Source of the DNA: Pontivivens marinum
Lineage (GTDB): Bacteria; Pseudomonadota; Alphaproteobacteria; Rhodobacterales; Rhodobacteraceae
Length of the DNA stretch: 64,000 nt
Assembly (NCBI RefSeq): GCF_900231835.1
Contig: NZ_OCTN01000006.1
Location: forward strand, 1 to 64,000
Reading direction: 5' to 3'
Below the pieces are notes generated by a model. The model saw nothing but the letters and a program-made list of their open reading frames with translations, was not told the DNA's origin and did no database searches. Below, piece after piece: positions 22,301 through 29,071 of the stretch. Positions within the stretch are counted from its first letter, which is position 1. Every line of letters starts with the position of its first letter. The translations under genes were made by a program, and so were the position numbers.

Positions 22301-25300
22301 ATTACGCTGACCACAGGCCGCAGCACGGCAGGATTGCGCAGCGCGGAGGCGATTTCGCGGGCGGGCTATCGTTCGGACAGCTTTGTACCGCTGGACCGTG
22401 CGCCGGTTGCGATTTCGCGGGCGGATCTGACCTCGACCATCGTGACCGGTGGCTTGATCGAGGCGGGCGGCTCCGTCGGGTTGAGCACGCAGCGGGGCAC
22501 TGCCTCGATCGGTGCTACGGCGCTTGGCAAAAACCTGTGGACCGAGAGCGCGGAGGGGATCATCAACTTCCTGGGTGATTTCATCGGCGCGGACGAGGTT
22601 GATCTGGACATTGTCGGCACGCAAACCCGTGCCCTGACCGAAAATACCGGCGTCACGGTGCCGGTGGGCGCGGTGATCCGGTCCGGTCTGGCGGCGGATA
22701 TCGGCATTTATGTCAACGCGAATGGTGAGTTTACCGACGGGCCGAACGGGCCGGTTATCACCGATACCGACAACATCCCCGCCTATGTTCTGCGCCTGCG
22801 TGTGGCGCTGCTGCGCGATGTGGTTCTGGCCCCGCTGCGCCGCCAACGCGCCGCGTTCGAGGCCGATGGCAATACCGGTGCGGTCGCCCTGATGGACCTG
22901 CAAATCGCCGAAGTCACCGGCCAGTTCGAGGTTCTGGCCTCCGATCTGCCCGGCAATTTCGTGAACCTGCTGATGGTTGAGGATTTGCAGGTGGATGGCG
23001 CGGATATCACCGTTGATGGCGGTTATCTGACCGGCGGCGGCACCTTGGCCGCCAGCACCAATGCGGGTGTTCGGATCGACGCGGATGAGGACAACATGGC
23101 TGTCTTCCTCAACGATATTATCATTCCCGACCGCCCCGGCGCGGTTCTGCTGGACGGTGTGACCGTGCGCAGCAATGCGGGCGCGGCGGCGCTGAACGGG
23201 TTCGATGCCAGCGAGGCACGGGGCCGGATTACGACATCGGGTCTGTCCTCGTTCGGGTCGTCCTCGGCCGGATTGGCGACGCCTGACCTGACATTCGAGG
23301 CGGCGGGCACCGGATCGGGCGGGATTGATGTGGACGCGCAGGGCAGCATCTTTGCCTTTGGCGATCTGATCAACCGGTCCGGCGCGGTATCGCTGAACGC
23401 GACCAAGGGCAATATCCTGCTGCAAGGGAACCTGATCGCCGATAGCGCGCAGATCAGCGCGGCGCAGGGCAGTGTTCTGGTCGGCTTCGTTGACGGATTG
23501 CGCAATGCGGGCGGCGATGCGGCGGCACAGACGCGGGCCGAGCTGGAGCTGATCGAGGCCGCACGTGGTGGCGGTTTGACCGCGCTGATCACGCCCGACG
23601 ATCTGGGGCAGGATACGCCGGGGATCATCGCCAATAACGTCTCGATCTACGGCACGTGGGTCAATGTGAATGCGCGGATCGAGGCGGGCCAGCCCGATGT
23701 GACGCTGGATATTTCCAGCTATGCGGACAGCTATATCGACAACATTCTGGTGAACCAGATGGGCGGCACGGGCCGCGCGCTGCTGCATGATCCGCTGGAC
23801 GATACCGCGCCCTATACCGGCATCACCGGCAATCTGGCCGTGTGGTATGATGCGGATGCCGACCGTCTGGAAATCGAGCGTGCCGTGTCCAGTGGCGGGC
23901 AGGTGCGCATCGCGGGTCAGATTATCTCGACCGGCGGTGGCGAGATTTCGGTTCTCGATGGCTATTCGGATATCTCGATCAATTCGGACAGCGACAAGAC
24001 GCTGCGCTTGGGCCAGATCGACACCGGCGGCGCCGATGGTGTGCGCGGCCGGATCGAGCTGATCGATACCCGCTTTGTGGTCAATGCCAATGCTACCGAT
24101 GCGTTGAGCCGCTACCGTGTCACCACCTTTGAGGGAACCGGCGGCGATGATCCTGCCTTCCCGCTGGATCGCGATATCCTCGTCACGCAAAACGGGGTGG
24201 AGAGCGTTATCCCGGGCTATGGCGGGCCGCGCAGCACCCAGTACCAGATCGACGCCAATGGCGGTTTGATCCCCTATATCCAGTACGAGGTTGAAACCAC
24301 GCGCCACCCCAACAACCCCGCCGATCTGGCCACCCGCGTGGTGGGCGATGCGCAGGTTGTGGATCAGGGCGCGGGTCTGTTCTATCGCTATAGCCGCACG
24401 GACGATGCCAGCATTGGCGCGGGCGGCGAGGTGCACAGCCACAGCTTCCGCGCCGATAGCCCGATTGATATCGAGCTGCGCGGTGAACGCTACGGCTCCA
24501 TCGACATCAGCAATGGTGGGGATGTGGAGCTGGCGGGCCTTGTCCGCAGTGAGGGGGCGGGGATCGCCGTATCCTCGACCCATGGCAGCGTGACCGGTGT
24601 GACGGCGGATGCCTTGATCCGGGGCCGCAATATCGACCTGTCGGGCGATGGCATTGGCGGCGGTGGGTTGCAGGCGTTGCAAATCCATCAATCCTCGCTG
24701 GACCAATATGACAGCCTGTTCCCGTCCCTATCGCTCAGCGCGGATGCGGGCGCGGGGGATGTGCGGCTGGAATCGCGGGCGACGGGTCTGGTGCTGGGAA
24801 CGGTGTCCGGCGACGTGGTCGAATTGCGCGCCAACGGGTCGATCATCAACGATCAGATCAGCAATGTGGTGACGCCGGATGTGCGTTCGCAAAACGGGCT
24901 GACGCTGATTTCGCGTGAGGGTGGCATCGGTAATCTGGTGGCGGATTTGCATATTGTCACCGGCGATGGCGTTCTGAATGCCAGTGCGCGCGATGATGTG
25001 CGGATGGACCATGCGCGCGGCACCGATGGTGACCAGACGCGCCTGTTGATCGGGCGGGTTGAAAGCCTGACCGGCGATGTCTGGATGCGGACCACCGGCA
25101 CGATGGTCGATGCGAACGAGAATGACGTGACCGATATTTTTGCCGAGGAGGCCGCGCTAAAGGCATTCTGGCAGCAGATCGGCCTGATCGACGAAAACGG
25201 CAACACTAATGCGCAGCGCGTCGCAGTGGAGATTGAGGCAGAGAAAACCCGCCAAGTGCAGGCGCTTGCCTTCTATCTGGATGTCAGCGCGGTGCAGGGC

Positions 25301-28300
25301 GTCGCCTATGATGCCGGTTTCGATGGCGCGTTGAGCATGGCGGAGCAGCAAAGCCTGACCGATGCGGGCTTCACCCCCGATATGTTGGTCGCGGAACAGG
25401 CGCGCCGTGCCGCGCTCTATGCCGATGGCTACGCGATCCGGCAGGCAAATCCGGGTGCGCAACCTGACAGCTACACCCCCGTTCTGGACGCCGCGACCGT
25501 GGCGCGGATCGAGGAGACCTTCGGCCTCGATTTCGCCCGCGATCTGGATGTTGGTTTGCGCCGCGATTTCGTGGTTGCCGCCAGCGATACGGAGATAGAG
25601 GTCGAGCAGGCAAATATCGCCGCCGCCGGTGGCGTGCGTCTATGGGCGCAGCAGGTCGGTGAGGACAGCGTGCTGGGCACCGTCATCACAGACGAGAGCA
25701 GCAATTCCATCGGGCTTGGCACGATCTGGGACTTGCGCGGCGGTGCCGAAATCCCGCGCAGCCTGTTGATCGCGCTGGCCACAGCCGAGCGTGACGATAT
25801 CGAGCGTGTCGGCGCCCCCATCAACGTGATCCGCATTCGCGGGCAGCAGGATCTGGACATTGATGCCGGTCTGAACCCTGACGGGTCGGTTTCCGGCGGT
25901 GTGTATATCGAGGCAGAGCGCGAGGATGGCGGCGATACGCTGGCCTTTGTCGGGTCCGAGGGCGACATGCTGGTCGAGCGGATCAGCGCCACCGGCAGCA
26001 CGCGGATCAAGGTAGGCGGCGACGTGATTGGCCGCCTGCGCAGTGATGGCAATAGCGGCTCCGGCGCGACCCATGTGCGCGGCGCGAATGTGGTGATTGA
26101 GGCGGCGGGCGGCAGCATCGGATCGCTGGATCAGCAGATCGAGCTGGCAGGCCCTAATAACGCCCCGATCATTCTGGATGCACGGGCCACCGGCGATGTG
26201 CATATCGGGCGCAGGGCAGCGGGTGATCTACAGATTGCGTCCCTGCGCGCAGATACCGGCGTGGCGCGGATTGTGGCGGCGGGCGGTGATCTGACCGCCG
26301 CGCAAAATGCAGGCGACGGCACATTGCGTGCGGCGCAGGTCACGCTGAGCGCATCCGGTGATATTGGTGGCGGTTTGCGGATCGCGGCCAGTGATAGCAG
26401 CGCGCGCACTCGGATCGATGCAGGCGGCGCGATTGACCTGACGATCGAGGGCGACATGACCGCCGGTCGCATCACGGCGGGCGATGATTTGCGCCTGACC
26501 ATCGAGGACGGGTCGCTGACCCTGTCGGGCGATACCGGATTTTCGGGCAGGCAGGTCGCGGCGGCAATCTCCACCCCCGGGGATGTGACGTTTATCGCGC
26601 AGGATGGTGCCATTCTGGATGCGGGCAATGACGGGCGCTATGGTGGCAATACCTTGGCCACGCAGGTCGTGGCGGATGTGGAGGGCGCGCAGCTCAACAT
26701 CTTTACCGCCGGATTTGGCACGGCGGATAATGCGATTGAAACGCGGGTCAATGATATCTGGGGTCGGGCCAGCGGGATCGGGGCGAATATCCTGAACACC
26801 TCTGATCTGAGCATCAGCGGGTTGAGCGGTGGTGCGGATGCCGATGTGGTGATCGCGGTGGATGGCAGCCAGATCACGCTGGATCTGGTGGCGCAGACCG
26901 ATGCGCGCAACCTGACCTATAGCGCCTATGATGTGGTGGTGCAGCGGATGCCGACCCATTCGGGCAACCTGTCGATCGAGGCTGCCAGTTTGCTGTCCAT
27001 GCCCAGTACGCTGGACCTACGGGCGACGGGCGATCTGTCGTTGAGCGCGTGGACGCTGGACGTGGCAGATGCCACCGCGCCGCTGCAACTCTATGCCGCC
27101 GCTGATGGGCGGATCATTGGCGGGGGGACTGTCTCGCTGGATATTGGCAACAGCATCGCCGCCCGCGAAATTCGCGGTCGTGATGTGATCCTGAATGCGG
27201 GGCGCCAGATTGATAACGGCATGGGCTTTGGCGTGGATCAGGCGGCAACAGCGCAGGTACAGCGCGTGATTGCCAGCAATGATGCGACGCTGCGATCCAC
27301 CTCGACCGGCACCTATACGCTGGTTCAGGCGGGGGGGATGGCCAGCATCATCACCCGCTCGAACGTGGACGGGGCCAGCCTGGACCTGGGCACAGTGCGC
27401 GCGGATGAGGTGGAGATCATCACAACCTCGCTGCTGGATGACCGGCTGGATGTGGATGCGGCGGTTCTGAGCGGGACGTTGGGCTTTACCCGCGCCGGTC
27501 AGCAGCTGGTGCTGGACGCCCCCGCGACGGAACTGCGCGGGTTGCGCATGGGCGGTGCCTTTGATGAGCTAGTGGTCAATGCCTATGATACGCAGGTGAC
27601 GATCACGGATAGCGCCCTTGGCGAAACGCAGGCCGGTCGCCTGGTGCTGAATGCCAACAGCCTGATGGTGAACGGCACGCTGTCCGGTGCGGACCTGACG
27701 CTGAACGGCATCAACGGTGTGACCGTTGGCAGCACCGGCCGGATCGAGGGCTGGAGCGTGGACATCGCCGCCGGTGGTCCGCTGGGCGGTGATTACGCCG
27801 CGCGGCCCGCCGATATTATCGTCGAGGATGGCGGCGGGATTGTCGGCACCGCGCCCAATTCCGGTCTGGTCAGCCTGATCGCCACCAACCACATTCGCGC
27901 CACGGGGGTCGAGAGCCTGCGCGATGGTGCGGGCGATGCGATCATCGTGCGCGGGGTTTCGGTTGCGGGTGGTACGGATGGCAGCATTGACCTGACCGCA
28001 AATGGGCAGGGCGCATTGACCACGATTGAGGTCAAGGAAATCCAGTCGCGGGCCGAGGCCCCCCTGCGGACACAGCTAAACCGGCTGGATATACGCGCCG
28101 AGCGTGGCACCATTGCCGTGTTGGAAAGCGATACGTTGATATTGGAGCAGGCCGTTACCGATCTGGGCGATGTGGATATTGTCGCGGGCGGTGATCTGAC
28201 CCTGCGCGGCAACGGGCAGGTGCAACCGACTGTCGCCAGCGGCGCGGGGGGGCATGTGATCCTGACTGCGCTTGGCAGCCTGTGGTCCGACACCACCAAC

Positions 28301-29056
28301 GGCCCTGTCACCATCGCGACGGAGGAACTGCACCTGCGGGCGTTGACCGGCTCGATGGGGACGCTGGCGCAATCGCTGGATTTGGACCTGCTGACCCATA
28401 CCGGATATCTGACCATGGCCGCACAGCGCCACATCGCCGCGCGCATTGGGGGCCGGATCGGGGAGATTGGCCTGCTCGCCTCGCAAAGCGGCGATGTCAA
28501 TCTGCGCACGGATCAGCAGGTGCGGGTGGATGCCTTTGGCAGTGCGGGTCTGATCGATCTGAACGGGCCGGACCTGAGCAACGCCATACGGCGAGGGCAA
28601 GTGGACACGGTGCCGGTGAGCGATCCGGTGGTGGCCGAGCCGCTCTACCCCGTTTGGGTTCTATCCACCGAGGGGGCGCAGGATCAAAACGGCGTCGATC
28701 TATACGACCCCAGCGGGCAGGACCTGACCTTTACCGACTATATCCCGCCCGATACTGGCGGCGGTGATGGTGAGGGCGAAGGCGACGGTGGAGAAGGCGG
28801 CGGCGGCGATCAGCCCGATCCGATTGATGCGGAAACCCGCGACCGGATTGATGCTTTCCTCGCGCAGTTGGAGCGTAAGGGCGGCAGCCTGCGCGATATC
28901 TTCAGCCCCGGTCCGCTGATCTTCCAGAATGAAACGGATGAGCAGCAGCGCCAGCGCCGTGAGGAGCAACAGAAGAAAGACGATGCTGAAAACGAGGGCG
29001 GCGAAACCCCCTCGCGCAATACCAGCATCCTGTTGAATTTCCGCCTGCGCGGTTGA
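7388..29056 (+). CDS. Giant LktA-family filamentous adhesin, two-partner secretion exoprotein (TpsA)
   Basis: I take the ATG at 7388, preceded by GGGGGAAG, over an in-frame TTG 54 bases upstream. The product has 7,222 residues. It opens with a signal peptide cleaved probably after AAA at residue 34. The TPS secretion domain follows: VVPDGLTNTAVTVNG, then IDGTLNS and the hallmark NPNG at residues 123-126. This matches the N-terminus of leukotoxin LktA-type filamentous adhesins. The rest looks like a very long beta-helix of short Gly/Ala/Asp/Thr-rich strands. It is acidic, very poor in lysine, and I noticed no cysteine after the signal peptide. Interruptions include a Gly/Asp/Tyr tract (residues about 970-1020), several acidic linkers, a block of GGTAGV repeats (about 3570-4015), two helical insertions (about 5110-5200 and 5910-6060), and a Gly/Glu tail followed by Gln/Arg-rich residues. 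It should be exported by the next gene's product; adhesion or biofilm formation is the likely role. Confidence 0.9.
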   Translation: MNAYCGTLRARLRAGTAQRCVMLVSIVSAGGAAAQDVVPDGLTNTAVTVNGLISDVRTGTLSGGIGINSLRTLNASAGRTVNVHVPTGADTTLNIVRDRASRIDGTLNSVMDGQIGGTMIIANPNGVIVGAGGRVNAGSLSVTTPTEAFVDGIIGPDGVVDAASRDALIAGTAPLADADIAIDGQVSVAAQARLQAGRDVLIGGTTAVDARAALVGAFANTGGSNVLIEAGRDVVIGGQVTARSGDAGGAITVRAGRDVSVSGAVYARGDSGADAGQIDVLAQRDATIAAGGSVLATATGAGAGGDVHFSGLHAVTVVGQVSAAAQGSGALGSLHIDPVELILSEDQNFAGQDTVLEASGAIYVRDVTISTQNLYDVAEIDNYSAILSGDSGDLTLRAPIIDFAEGARIRAEGGRGFGFATFYNGGAVLIEAVADQVLDSAGIAQAHAGITIGNQVQITGGSVTIRAQATAGFDITSVPQVDAFANLSDADSVTDIINDAAAYLTGELAAVGATVLPAVATASANITSNAAEIRADLGDVTIEALATTDINITPDANMLSVIGVRSDTEATVSLGSSVNNYYDFGFSNPLPQRIGATGDVTIRAITQETQNLTARAEGMIATAAIVSDRRSAARVTLDPAFGLSGEMEPWVEFDNGAQVLAQARHDLDFDAVAANGDAAGVALAGIVSLSDSEAIAAGAFRTAARLDVTAENLWSRYHADAQAHSGDAADLTGAAQAEDASADAQDDLRSGAAASEELSEQNGDSAGDVASGANVTAGFVLTLHDDTTAAGLGGVQLGGPDFASYGTSGGGISNVYDFSGQGSPITLTARTLLDDVNVTALADAQSAVGVMVAGTLTEWGIETLAQVSDQSVETEGTITVTAETLFGGADQDSRLDAALDAIAADADGVDAGSVLPDVETLLTDGRTRFAANTSGSGTAVSATVAAAVTRLDLNTQANVARDAYLNGPFGYGDGGYDGGYDGGYDGDYGGDFEGGLGDGFEGGLGDGFGDGFGDSTGGDYGYGTAAIQQLSVTARTAGTVVTQANDPTALTDGAAVGIGAGVAVSDVHSVVSAVNEGSVTSFGTTVDATQAMEIATLAGAGAGGGVLDLAGAFALSRYSAQTYAWLLPNIGETRFDPDMPVADRPDAALRINAQDGTDLVTVAGTLNAAATVGVGASAAINILDRDTRAALGSVYDLDYRQYPYYATSSPLFEVGFAESLYADGLQISARTTGGVIVAASAGQRPEGASDGDTRTAPAAVGGVALDDLEEESVQTAEEDNPTEGARGGFTLSGAYATTRGSSRTTATLGHNGFSQLDGVLSVTAQDAAQVLTLTGAVVPGDVTVGLAGGFAQSALNRQVQTDLTGGQWNAEGVTARALITGRDVTIGGGAAGAGGGALNLAGAFALGSGSRDALLSMGAITLNAGAEAVLLEAADRGTVNTIAGAAEGAAASDGAVGIGAAVALDRSTAVARVETHDYLPLPVEYAVVPFTAVALDGSGVSILADQAVTRNVTARSTGYASGVAVSGSAAIRTGATAAEMALDADMTLPAGATILASATGDSIAQAGSVSGDGAVGLGVSFALQAEARSSEITLGAMEIGTSAQAAGALGISALTSGDLSAKATAGVLSPEQQQEQEDAAQAEEGLFAFNGAVALVTASDDARIVAAQDGFAQTRITAAAAVLNAVQGSNLIASGGGVTQAGGGIGAGLGVALVTGSVSAEIALQSLRLDTTGMLTLNARTAGQVRADAVNGVSQGFVNVGVNVAGGTTQANARILFGDQSAQPDDGDRLSGGNVALLAEVATGHHADAKSLQPTGEDGTAAVVVGLAGYAVDADSEITLGGGDIQSTGAASIIARTQPTVAATSLGADNLRLDFATNEGEDESGFNLGLAAALSDLDLGATVTVNTTDIVATGALTGLAQADITSSTAGRVTTRADMVVGAGSRVLGGSLNLDATARSGVKVDGTTGQTNYGTEARSDAQGNADMVGDAGDAARGDEAEQTAFSASISPESAQSGAALRVDGAIVGAGTGNAALNSGATTDIILGATDAPLSATIAISEVTADTIITDSAIGASGDLTIGADAVESHRLTARVGAGDASAIDAAAVISVRRSRAVVLVDNAAANTGLFGDDIDVDARTTRTLQFDADAVAGDDTFLAMAGNVGFGEGVTSAAIGGLVANSDGSAAGMLDVDATATTSLSVLTRAAGGRTTAAAEDGDDGTGDAGVGAELVDLGDDVNEDADTTGDGQEGKIADAARLAGAVTVLRQRDVTTATLGGQGYDATGALSTIAAADITAGTVNLTARNAVSGMQVRTNAFLGEREAGDPNGVGISAAVGYLALDFDTQAVLAEGSQIVGNADIAAIVELDPQANADRAAALRAVGADAQVEDSFEVTPGNAAPTLNTDIAAGDWSVSQGAAAAGEDVSIGIDAGILNVDLTTVARIDGAVTGDASAAAQALRGLSHEVGRATYLAGQDGAGVGIGGAVAITAWDELTRAEISQTASITGTATAQAESAVRRATLATSKGAATSVGVNGALAILTSDRAVQAVVDPRADLTGDVVVRATDSSQTVTSALAQSIGDGVTIGASAALAFEDSAVQAVFGTLTRDGIAGTASFDAMITGLDIQASDAAIRMTSAASGTGREGDDGSADEDDKWKVGSVLGTDLEAEDEEALSGQTEDVGGAGESDYGLGISGAFALDLGDSQVQALSLATGGAAAGTVSINALARGLATTATGALVQGADTNGIAGAASINLRDMEVRADLTAMNGSGSDAITVASDARGTVRALAAGQQGESDATFRVAGSVALNLGQTDAVTSLHQGDITGARDLRLTSQVGGEITTLAGVRQQGGGTSVGVSFALDEHDISALTTISGTDAAQVLLNVDTLNATATVDADRTASAQTSALAAPDAEAGASVAVSVGLITAGTTGEIRLDHADVNAANGGQIAALGGGQVVARAIQQQGGAGSQPRVGGVSALITGSRDLMLNADRGYVQVAAGMMELGARDSGVTRADSLALSSGQGTGVSVNAALVLARGSVSSTIGGEVASGDNPVMALIAGEGATLTTMAADDRDFEARNGAIGLNLGGSQVGVGSAAVISSRDIAVRSRDILIVGDGAIALDAQRTGMDRAQAALGGVNGSGVAVNVNGATTIAGGSIVAAADGTRSFLFGGVLDVAARDSGTVETRMLDVAVSSSNAIGAQVLSTILTRDVSARIGDSTTQGSALTGGTRVSAHAAADLGAIAASANVAASVGVNATYRMLTTDRETSATLGGMLTGTNAAVSAVRADDLDATTVDVAVSGGTSVGAKFTLLQQGGGTTALFTPDAGSSLTGAASVTALDETSVTANSFALAVASGVSAFGEGLVLVLGGQGNTPDPVRTGDMARAEEAEVDALQAAAEGAGDRALDAATVDTDPQPDAAPLSAGLVLAQVQVQGAGDIALGSLSVNATADTDAVLRLGAAGVSGGTAAGGVAGIGIARTRALARIDSSALDGVLDVAGAVTVNARNIGALDVTAIGVGVGGGVGATGGFAMALDRRRTEIELTEGSIVAASMQATAQTGGDVTARGLILSAGGTAGVGVGVALALDDRETLATIDGTDITTTGGSLAVESFGGGDTLALATAAGVGGTAGVASSVAIARQAGTVRTIADGADLSATGDIRLGAVQAQDSRIAGSSRPSVTAISVPIGAGGTAGVAAGIAIALKDGVTEALVQGGTLQAGDDVELRARADAQINAVGVGIAAGGTAGVTGSVSVLQRDDTTRASIQGGQVTAQDSVVVEALAETAAGASGGQMAEAGTLDADLSNVQIGVAAGGTAGVGVSVSAPVLRNRVEALIGAGANVTAHAVTGFGTQVRLRDIDLADVDEELDALSRVTRRGVSVVADSAISHGSVAATVAVGGQAGVAAQVGVTSVEDTVIARIGDETGPRTRVMSGDDITVQAAGTLALRNIAVAGGGGGAAGVGAASSTIVTAREIMAEVLRGDLIAEGQVAVLARGADRITSTDVAAGLGGYAGVAGAVTVVSGESTVLARLDRAGLYADDIEVEARLDRDISLQTAGIGGAIGAAVGSVLVLDAVDSAQVVIVDGTTMDHTVLQGEQINLNAHLGLSAELEVGTVLAALGGAHGAVVTGFVDTVSSVDVGDHSRIGTSAQQVGAVDILAYQDIGPRDAAKGMVRGGALSLTGGSVGGTVAILSSNAVTEAVLGDDAQIHARDTVSLRALTERDLGTSAHALAVGIGGTINYITARTLIGGGADGDDLDDTADAGQALSGDDGLAQGGTDYLRAGQTGTAEAAEVAARRDAVGQKLTGLGAAGADRTVAQVGTDAQIVAQGGIVVAAQDTTTTTTVAGGLGIAGGLAATAGHAVTDVNTDVVAEIARGALLRSGGDVQVAARTSGGGSNVTGYAGTVGLNAAVGLAVADLVQSRDATLIINDDVVVEGTRIALDAQGANAADVRVSGSAIAGTAAATGMQAGIEDRSAASVQVGAASLTAQDLSISGAIAAAQQVRVASNAIALGAAGALLNAELSDRSAVGVALNGTQVDAAQTQITGAISGNRTAHASGISGAAAIAGGITRADVDVARVLDVRSDAQVTVDGGDLGLSAANSGDVAASALAGSGALGVAGAGSIAVARDASLVDATLGGVLDLSGTAGVLAQQSGAITADADSTAIGGFGSGGAAQAQAIAAGQVTTWLDASGQAAIARAQAETDQDVDASAQGDGGGVLAVSLTEAAVDASSATQVDLSSGGDVLVAGTLQAGTDHAVRYSALADTALISAIGRAAASSDADVATQSGVTVLGGAQIAAGTIDLDVITALIRSTTSTPDARGGSGGGVGSTGIEAEADLALDGYIRMANGALLEQTSRSGALDINVASTARASTATEISTVEGASLPVARSRTGISNDALFEMDSGSTLSAAGDMAISVGTQGGAVADASVYTLAAGSRITVSAQSDYDAQDRIALAAGSAILGQQDITLTTGRSTAGLRSAEAISRAGYRSDSFVPLDRAPVAISRADLTSTIVTGGLIEAGGSVGLSTQRGTASIGATALGKNLWTESAEGIINFLGDFIGADEVDLDIVGTQTRALTENTGVTVPVGAVIRSGLAADIGIYVNANGEFTDGPNGPVITDTDNIPAYVLRLRVALLRDVVLAPLRRQRAAFEADGNTGAVALMDLQIAEVTGQFEVLASDLPGNFVNLLMVEDLQVDGADITVDGGYLTGGGTLAASTNAGVRIDADEDNMAVFLNDIIIPDRPGAVLLDGVTVRSNAGAAALNGFDASEARGRITTSGLSSFGSSSAGLATPDLTFEAAGTGSGGIDVDAQGSIFAFGDLINRSGAVSLNATKGNILLQGNLIADSAQISAAQGSVLVGFVDGLRNAGGDAAAQTRAELELIEAARGGGLTALITPDDLGQDTPGIIANNVSIYGTWVNVNARIEAGQPDVTLDISSYADSYIDNILVNQMGGTGRALLHDPLDDTAPYTGITGNLAVWYDADADRLEIERAVSSGGQVRIAGQIISTGGGEISVLDGYSDISINSDSDKTLRLGQIDTGGADGVRGRIELIDTRFVVNANATDALSRYRVTTFEGTGGDDPAFPLDRDILVTQNGVESVIPGYGGPRSTQYQIDANGGLIPYIQYEVETTRHPNNPADLATRVVGDAQVVDQGAGLFYRYSRTDDASIGAGGEVHSHSFRADSPIDIELRGERYGSIDISNGGDVELAGLVRSEGAGIAVSSTHGSVTGVTADALIRGRNIDLSGDGIGGGGLQALQIHQSSLDQYDSLFPSLSLSADAGAGDVRLESRATGLVLGTVSGDVVELRANGSIINDQISNVVTPDVRSQNGLTLISREGGIGNLVADLHIVTGDGVLNASARDDVRMDHARGTDGDQTRLLIGRVESLTGDVWMRTTGTMVDANENDVTDIFAEEAALKAFWQQIGLIDENGNTNAQRVAVEIEAEKTRQVQALAFYLDVSAVQGVAYDAGFDGALSMAEQQSLTDAGFTPDMLVAEQARRAALYADGYAIRQANPGAQPDSYTPVLDAATVARIEETFGLDFARDLDVGLRRDFVVAASDTEIEVEQANIAAAGGVRLWAQQVGEDSVLGTVITDESSNSIGLGTIWDLRGGAEIPRSLLIALATAERDDIERVGAPINVIRIRGQQDLDIDAGLNPDGSVSGGVYIEAEREDGGDTLAFVGSEGDMLVERISATGSTRIKVGGDVIGRLRSDGNSGSGATHVRGANVVIEAAGGSIGSLDQQIELAGPNNAPIILDARATGDVHIGRRAAGDLQIASLRADTGVARIVAAGGDLTAAQNAGDGTLRAAQVTLSASGDIGGGLRIAASDSSARTRIDAGGAIDLTIEGDMTAGRITAGDDLRLTIEDGSLTLSGDTGFSGRQVAAAISTPGDVTFIAQDGAILDAGNDGRYGGNTLATQVVADVEGAQLNIFTAGFGTADNAIETRVNDIWGRASGIGANILNTSDLSISGLSGGADADVVIAVDGSQITLDLVAQTDARNLTYSAYDVVVQRMPTHSGNLSIEAASLLSMPSTLDLRATGDLSLSAWTLDVADATAPLQLYAAADGRIIGGGTVSLDIGNSIAAREIRGRDVILNAGRQIDNGMGFGVDQAATAQVQRVIASNDATLRSTSTGTYTLVQAGGMASIITRSNVDGASLDLGTVRADEVEIITTSLLDDRLDVDAAVLSGTLGFTRAGQQLVLDAPATELRGLRMGGAFDELVVNAYDTQVTITDSALGETQAGRLVLNANSLMVNGTLSGADLTLNGINGVTVGSTGRIEGWSVDIAAGGPLGGDYAARPADIIVEDGGGIVGTAPNSGLVSLIATNHIRATGVESLRDGAGDAIIVRGVSVAGGTDGSIDLTANGQGALTTIEVKEIQSRAEAPLRTQLNRLDIRAERGTIAVLESDTLILEQAVTDLGDVDIVAGGDLTLRGNGQVQPTVASGAGGHVILTALGSLWSDTTNGPVTIATEELHLRALTGSMGTLAQSLDLDLLTHTGYLTMAAQRHIAARIGGRIGEIGLLASQSGDVNLRTDQQVRVDAFGSAGLIDLNGPDLSNAIRRGQVDTVPVSDPVVAEPLYPVWVLSTEGAQDQNGVDLYDPSGQDLTFTDYIPPDTGGGDGEGEGDGGEGGGGDQPDPIDAETRDRIDAFLAQLERKGGSLRDIFSPGPLIFQNETDEQQRQRREEQQKKDDAENEGGETPSRNTSILLNFRLRG
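10306..10440 (+). repeat. Tandem short repeats inside the adhesin gene (Gly/Asp/Tyr and FEGGLGDG units)
   Basis: Three imperfect units encoding YDGG come first. Two copies of a 24-base unit follow at 10361-10384 and 10385-10408, identical except for one C/T difference, each encoding FEGGLGDG. A partial third copy follows. Because the unit is a multiple of three, slippage would lengthen or shorten the protein without breaking the frame. Confidence 0.8.
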
Positions 29057-29071
29057 GGAGCATTTGAAGCT

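Noticed and set aside
7370..24706. Very long open frames on the minus strand inside the adhesin gene (for example 21887-24706, 13541-15847, 19745-21667)
   Set aside because: They mirror the codon bias of the GC-rich plus-strand gene, lack recognisable domains and ribosome-binding sites, and give Arg/His-rich composition typical of shadows.
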